From NCBI GenBank assembly GCA_963784135.1, contig CAWAQG010000006.1, positions 1-64,000 on the forward strand: a stretch of 64,000 nucleotides of DNA, given 5' to 3'. Numbering within the stretch: the first letter of the stretch is position 1; each line of letters starts with the position of its first letter. Source of the stretch: JADFXI01 sp963784135 (GTDB taxonomy: Bacteria; Nitrospirota; Thermodesulfovibrionia; Thermodesulfovibrionales; Dissulfurispiraceae). The notes beneath the pieces are model-generated. The model was given only the letters and a program-made list of their open reading frames with translations. It ran no database searches and was not told the origin of the DNA. A program made the position numbers and the translations under genes. Shown here piece after piece: positions 60,909 through 64,000 of the stretch.

Positions 60909-61348
60909 GCTGTGCCGTCAGGGAGGCGGAAAAGGCATTTAAAAAAGGTGAGGTCCCGGTCGGTGCAGTGCTCGTCATCGATAACGGTATAATTGCCAGG
61001 TCTTTTAACAAAAGAGAGGCTGCCTTTGATCCGACCGCCCACGCGGAGATTTCCGTGTTGAAGTCCGGGGCCCGTAAGATAAGGAATTGGCGGCTTTCCG
61101 ATGCAACGCTTTATGTGACAAAAGAACCGTGCATTATGTGTGCAGGAGCTATGGTGAATGCCCGTCTCGGCAGGCTTGTATACGGCTGCCAGGACAGCAA
61201 GGGTGGCGGCGTAGACAGTCTCTATCACCTGTTGTCCGACAACCGCCTGAATCATCAGGTTGATGTTGTTTCAGGAGTGATGCACGAGGAGTGCGCCGGT
61301 TTGCTGAAGCAGTTTTTCCAGGCACGGCGGGTCAAACCTAAACCCTGA
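60875..61348 (+). CDS. tadA: tRNA adenosine(34) deaminase TadA
   Basis: 157 residues. The zinc deaminase motifs are TAHAEISVL (His-Ala-Glu) and KEPCIMCAGAMVNARLGRLVYG (Pro-Cys-x2-Cys). TadA makes inosine 34 in tRNA-Arg(ACG). The ATG at 60875, overlapping hypB, follows GGGGGAAGG. Its 3' end overlaps the convergent ferredoxin gene by 11 bases. Confidence 0.93.
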   Translation: MDLMASDADFMSCAVREAEKAFKKGEVPVGAVLVIDNGIIARSFNKREAAFDPTAHAEISVLKSGARKIRNWRLSDATLYVTKEPCIMCAGAMVNARLGRLVYGCQDSKGGGVDSLYHLLSDNRLNHQVDVVSGVMHEECAGLLKQFFQARRVKPKP

Positions 61349-62099
61349 CCTGCTTGCGGCCCAGAACGTATCCCCGCGTACTGATAACGACTTCTTCAAC
61401 AGGGATGTGTTTTCCAGCTATCGCCATGCCCCGCTCTACGATTACCGGCAGTTTTGAGCAGCAGGGCACCTCCATGATAACGACAGTTACGCTCGTGATG
61501 TCCGCTGTTCTGAAAATATCGGCGAACTTCTGTATGTACTCGTCCGCATTGTCGAACTTTGGACACCCCAGCATGATTACTTTGTCTTTCAGAAAATCCC
61601 CGTGGAAGTCCGGATAGGCCACAGGAGTGCAGTCCGCTGCAACAAGGAGATTTGCGCCTTTCAGGAAAGGGGCCGTAGGAGGCACCAGCCGTATCTGCAC
61701 CGGCCAGTGTGTAAGCTCTGAAGTCGGACCTGGTTGGTCTTTCATATGGGCAGCAGGCTTGTTTGCTTCGCTGCAGGGCGAACCGCCGAACATCTGGAGC
61801 CGGCTGGACGGGCAACCGCAGTTTAGACTGCCGGCAGTCTCCTGTTTCGAGTTTTTTTCCTTAAGATACTGTTCTGTTGCGTGCTCATCGAATGCTGCTG
61901 CTTCACGCTCGGTTATTTTTATGGCCCCCTGCGGGCACTCTTTGAGACAGGCGCCAAGCCCGTCGCAATATATTTCCGAAACCAGACGGGCCTTGCCGTT
62001 GATGATCTGAAGCGCACCCTCTGCGCATGACTGGACACACTCCCCGCAGCCGTTACAAAGGTCTTCGTTGATCTCCACAATCTTTCTCATTGTCCCCAT
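61338..62099 (-). CDS. 4Fe-4S ferredoxin-domain protein
   Basis: 253 residues. Two 4Fe-4S motifs lie at the N-terminus (CNGCGECVQSC and, with changed spacing, CDGLGACLKECP), followed by a linker with CGCPSSRLQMFGG and a C-terminal domain with CTPVAYPDFHGDFLKDKVIMLGCPKFDN and EVPCC. It resembles ferredoxin-fused proteins near nickel or hydrogenase genes in anaerobes. The partner is unknown. An FNR-like palindrome is about 105 bases upstream of the start. Confidence 0.8.
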   Translation of the reverse strand: MGTMRKIVEINEDLCNGCGECVQSCAEGALQIINGKARLVSEIYCDGLGACLKECPQGAIKITEREAAAFDEHATEQYLKEKNSKQETAGSLNCGCPSSRLQMFGGSPCSEANKPAAHMKDQPGPTSELTHWPVQIRLVPPTAPFLKGANLLVAADCTPVAYPDFHGDFLKDKVIMLGCPKFDNADEYIQKFADIFRTADITSVTVVIMEVPCCSKLPVIVERGMAIAGKHIPVEEVVISTRGYVLGRKQVRV

Positions 62100-62201
62100 G
62101 GTACTCTTCCTCCTCGTGTAGTAACATTACCATCTGCCTTACCGGGCGCCGGCGTACCGCTTACCCTGTTTTTATTATAACAGGGGGTGCAGAGACAGTC
62201 C

Positions 62202-62215
62202 TTGACTTAAATCAA
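62202..62215. promoter_or_regulatory. CRP/FNR-type binding site
   Basis: TTGACTTAAATCAA matches the FNR-type palindrome TTGAT-N4-ATCAA with one mismatch. It lies between the minus-strand ferredoxin gene (start 62099) and the triheme cytochrome gene (start 62400), whose products fit anaerobic redox control. The rest of the gap 62100-62399 holds a CCCTGTT/AACAGGG hairpin (62164-62185) and TGCCTCACGTAAAAATC (62245-62261), a copy of the outer arm at 33588. Confidence 0.5.
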
Positions 62216-62399
62216 CAAAGTGAAAAATAAACGCCCCCGCGCTGCCTCACGTAAAAATCACGTCCAAATAAATCCGTTCGTTAAAAGAGGGGAATGTACC
62301 GAGGCGTGTACATGGACAAGTTACTTTAACACTCATCCTTAGATAAAAGTTATGATGCAGGTCATACACAAATTGAGCAATAGCTCTCATAATAGGACG

Positions 62400-62636
62400 A
62401 TGAAAACGTTGTTGCTTTTAATATTGTTGATCGCTGCATCGATTGCTGCTGCCGGACGAGAAGCCTCCAGCTGCAACGTTTGCCATAGCAAGGACCCCAA
62501 GATGGTCAGAATGCATGAGGAAGTGGGCTTCAAAGATTGCTTTAAATGCCACGGACAGGGATTGGAAAAGACACCCGAACGGCAGAAGGCCCAGATGATA
62601 GGCGACGAGCGATGTATCCCCTGTCATAAAAAATAA
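62400..62636 (+). CDS. Small triheme c-type cytochrome
   Basis: 78 residues. A signal peptide (KTLLLLILLIAASIAAAG) is followed by three heme-binding CXXCH motifs: CNVCH, CFKCH and CIPCH, with additional histidines that could be distal ligands. The ATG at 62400 is chosen because the signal peptide starts there; an earlier ATG (62352) adds a hydrophilic leader. It is a periplasmic electron carrier of the small NapC/NrfH-donor or cytochrome c7 type by size; the partner is not in the window. Confidence 0.88.
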   Translation: MKTLLLLILLIAASIAAAGREASSCNVCHSKDPKMVRMHEEVGFKDCFKCHGQGLEKTPERQKAQMIGDERCIPCHKK

Positions 62637-62778
62637 CTTGTGGAACTTCTACGCACGAAAATGTCATTGTATTTTTTACCAATTGATAAGTCCGGCTAAA
62701 AAGGAGAGAATATGAGAGTTCACGTTCTTCATATCTGACTCGGTCCATTGGCTGAGCGGCCCAACGGCCCGATGTTAT

Positions 62779-62792
62779 TTGACTTATGTCAA
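62779..62792. promoter_or_regulatory. CRP/FNR-type binding site
   Basis: TTGACTTATGTCAA is a perfect 5-bp inverted repeat with a 4-base spacer of the CRP/FNR type, 35 bases upstream of the small ORF at 62827 and about 245 bases from the cupin gene. It shares TTGACTTA with the site at 62202. Further upstream, AAGGAGAG and an ATG at 62712 open only eight codons, a likely gene remnant. Confidence 0.45.
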
Positions 62793-62826
62793 AGTCAGAT
62801 AAATTGTCTTCTGATAGGATATAACT

Positions 62827-62997
62827 ATGAAAGAGAGCTGCCCAGGAAGCAGGGGAATAAGGAATCCGTACCCGGAAGAATTGATTTGTGCCTTCTGCAC
62901 CAGAATAGTTAACCATAATATACCGATCAAATTTGTTAATGCCTTTATCAATCCTCAAAAGTTGAGGGCAGAGAAGTCTGCGGCAAGCAGCAAGTGA
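62827..62997 (+). CDS. Small Cys-containing ORF, zinc-ribbon remnant
   Basis: 56 codons: KESCPGSRGIRNPYPEELICAFC is followed by a basic, unconserved-looking tail. The opening recalls proteins in which CPGSRxIRxPxPEEIxCPYCG introduces a zinc ribbon, but the second half of the ribbon is missing. It may be a truncated gene, in line with other remnants around 62.7-63.7 kb. No strong ribosome binding site is seen. Confidence 0.35.
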   Translation: MKESCPGSRGIRNPYPEELICAFCTRIVNHNIPIKFVNAFINPQKLRAEKSAASSK

Positions 62998-63035
62998 CAA
63001 CGACAGATTCTAATACTATAGAACAGGAGGATACT

Positions 63036-63350
63036 ATGGAAGTGCTCAATCTCAAGCAGTTGATTAAATTTCAACCTGACAAGATTTCAAGGGAGATGCT
63101 TTCCGACAAGCCTGAAATGCGTATAGCCCTGATGTGTCTTGATAAAGGGCAAAAGCTCGATCCGCATAAGGCGCCGCTCAGGCTGCTTATGTACTGTGTC
63201 GAGGGGAAAGGTACGTTTACTGTCGGTGATGAGCGCATAGAGGCCGAAGAAAAAACATGCATTCTCTGCGACCCTATGGTGCAACATGGATTTGAGGCAA
63301 ATAAAGGTGAAAAACTGGTAGTGATGGCGGTAGTAACACCGGTCGAATAG
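63036..63350 (+). CDS. Cupin domain protein
   Basis: 104 residues, a single small cupin: LDKGQKLDPHKAPLRLLMYCVEGKGTFTVGDERIEAEEKTCILCDP, then QHGFEAN. The metal-binding His set is partly kept (DPH, QHGF). An ACAGGAGG site precedes the ATG at 63036; the longer frame from 62994 lacks one. Ligand unknown; such cupins often accompany respiratory or chemotaxis genes. Confidence 0.82.
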   Translation: MEVLNLKQLIKFQPDKISREMLSDKPEMRIALMCLDKGQKLDPHKAPLRLLMYCVEGKGTFTVGDERIEAEEKTCILCDPMVQHGFEANKGEKLVVMAVVTPVE

Positions 63351-63353
63351 TAA

Positions 63354-63713
63354 ATGAGTAAAATTGATCGATCAGTTATCAGAAAACAGAGCTTGCTGGT
63401 TCAGTGGTCTGTTTTTGCCATGGGACTCTATGCGGGCATCACATTTTATTTTTTTGCTGCTGCACTTGAAAGAGGTATTACTCCAACCATGGGCCGGGCT
63501 CCTCGTGTGCGGGACCAGATAACGCAGATAGCCACGGCTGTGGACGAACAATCTGCAGCATCTGAAGAGGTCGCGCGTAATATTGAAAGGTCATCTTCGA
63601 TATCGCATGACCTTGAGGGCATGTCCGGAGATGTGATGTGTCAAGTCAATGAACTGGTGCGAATAGCTGACGCTCTCAAGCATTCTACCAAAGGATTCAA
63701 AACTAAATCTTAA
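63354..63713 (+). pseudogene. Chimeric ORF: 4Fe-4S membrane protein start joined to chemoreceptor tail
   Basis: 119 codons in two unrelated parts. Residues 1-52 (RKQSLLVQWSVFAMGLYAG ... GITPTMGRAPRV) look like the start of a NapH-like 4Fe-4S membrane protein, with the transmembrane helix and the region before the usual RPPGVEGFLP motif. From residue 53 (RDQITQIATAVDEQSAASEE) it is the C-terminal end of a methyl-accepting chemotaxis protein. Neither part is functional alone, so a deletion has probably fused the start of one gene to the end of another. Confidence 0.65.
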
Positions 63714-63832
63714 AAACCACAACGGTATTTCACACTGAGGGAAATCTGATTCTGTGAGCCCGCTGCTCCAAGGAAGAATTTCACTTTATGCTTACCCTAA
63801 GTTTGCACAGAGAGGACATGCCACGTTCTGAA

Positions 63833-64000
63833 TCAAAGAATGAGACTTGCAATTACCCCTGCCGCCATGATCAATATCGCTCCGGACACAGAAAACAGCC
63901 CGGCCAAACACATTTTTATATCCTGCATGGACAGCCTTCCAGCCCAAAACAGCTGGGTTATCAGCCATAAGAAGAGCAGGTCAGCCAGGGAAGGAGAGGC
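63833..64000 (-). CDS. Membrane protein, C-terminal end (partial, DMT-like)
   Basis: The minus strand has an open frame from the window edge to TGA at 63833-63835, 55 residues. It has hydrophobic helices (LADLLFLWLITQLFWAG and AGLFSVSGAILIMAAGVIASLIL) like the last helices of a drug/metabolite-type transporter (EamA). The N-terminal part lies outside the window, so the family is a guess. Confidence 0.45.
   Translation of the reverse strand, partial: ASPSLADLLFLWLITQLFWAGRLSMQDIKMCLAGLFSVSGAILIMAAGVIASLIL

Noticed and set aside
62542..63000. 152-codon minus-strand ORF opposite the cytochrome and zinc-ribbon remnant
   Set aside because: It overlaps the CXXCH-coding gene in antisense and shows no family features.

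Overview
The window looks like chromosomal DNA of a Gram-negative, anaerobic or respiratory bacterium from the Nitrospirota/Desulfobacterota sphere. Supporting this are Mla outer-membrane lipid transport genes, an LpxL-type acyltransferase, TonB, type IV pilus pilMNOPQ, hydrogenase maturation genes, heme-sensing and CZB chemoreceptors, a c-type cytochrome, citramalate synthase and a GEMM riboswitch. The lineage is inferred from gene content only; there is no rRNA or tRNA in the window.

Layout. 1-4.7 kb: small membrane peptides, a two-CW protein, an IS3-family element inserted in one small gene, and a heme/CZB chemoreceptor. 5.0-14 kb: an apparent sulfur-carrier/amino-acid cluster (TusA, MoeB-like E1, JAMM protease, zinc-ribbon threonine-synthase paralog, MoaD-like carrier with a C-terminal extension after GG, NIL protein, ThrC fused to an iPGM-type putative homoserine kinase, aspartate kinase, citramalate synthase). 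14-15.2 kb: a minus-strand repeat protein behind a GEMM (cyclic dinucleotide) riboswitch with terminator. 15.4-23.2 kb: RseC, EF-G-like GTPase, ArgH, FN3 lipoprotein, HypE, SurA-like isomerase, RluB-type synthase. 23.3-25.3 kb: two toxin-antitoxin loci, the second with a frameshifted hicA. 25.5-33 kb: aspS and a pilMNOPQ operon in which pilN, pilP and pilQ are all frame-disrupted. 33-41.8 kb: TonB, radical SAM/DUF2344 protein, RNase G, LarE, Fe-S protein, YkgJ and DUF2007 proteins. 41.7-46.7 kb: a TPR protein divergent from a partner-switching set (P-loop ATPase fused to an RsbW-like domain, STAS protein, GAF-HD-GYP). 47-54.8 kb: RNase H-like nuclease, XerD, Lon-related protease, acyltransferase, MlaEFD. 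54.8-62.1 kb: CbiM, an IS1202/ISNCY-type element with an 18-bp target duplication, Hsp20, inositol-phosphate synthase with a CDP-alcohol transferase, DUF948/YtxH, HypAB, TadA and a ferredoxin. 62.1-64 kb: FNR-like palindromes, a triheme cytochrome, a cupin and several gene remnants, including a chimeric ORF.

The most interesting system is the 5-14 kb cluster. A canonical threonine synthase is already present there (fused), so the second PLP enzyme, sitting between a JAMM protease and a carrier that needs trimming, may be a carrier-dependent sulfhydrylase acting on phosphohomoserine, for example making homocysteine. A second striking feature is a family of heptamer-repeat elements between genes, most of them able to fold into long hairpins, some of which supply stop or start codons of the flanking genes.
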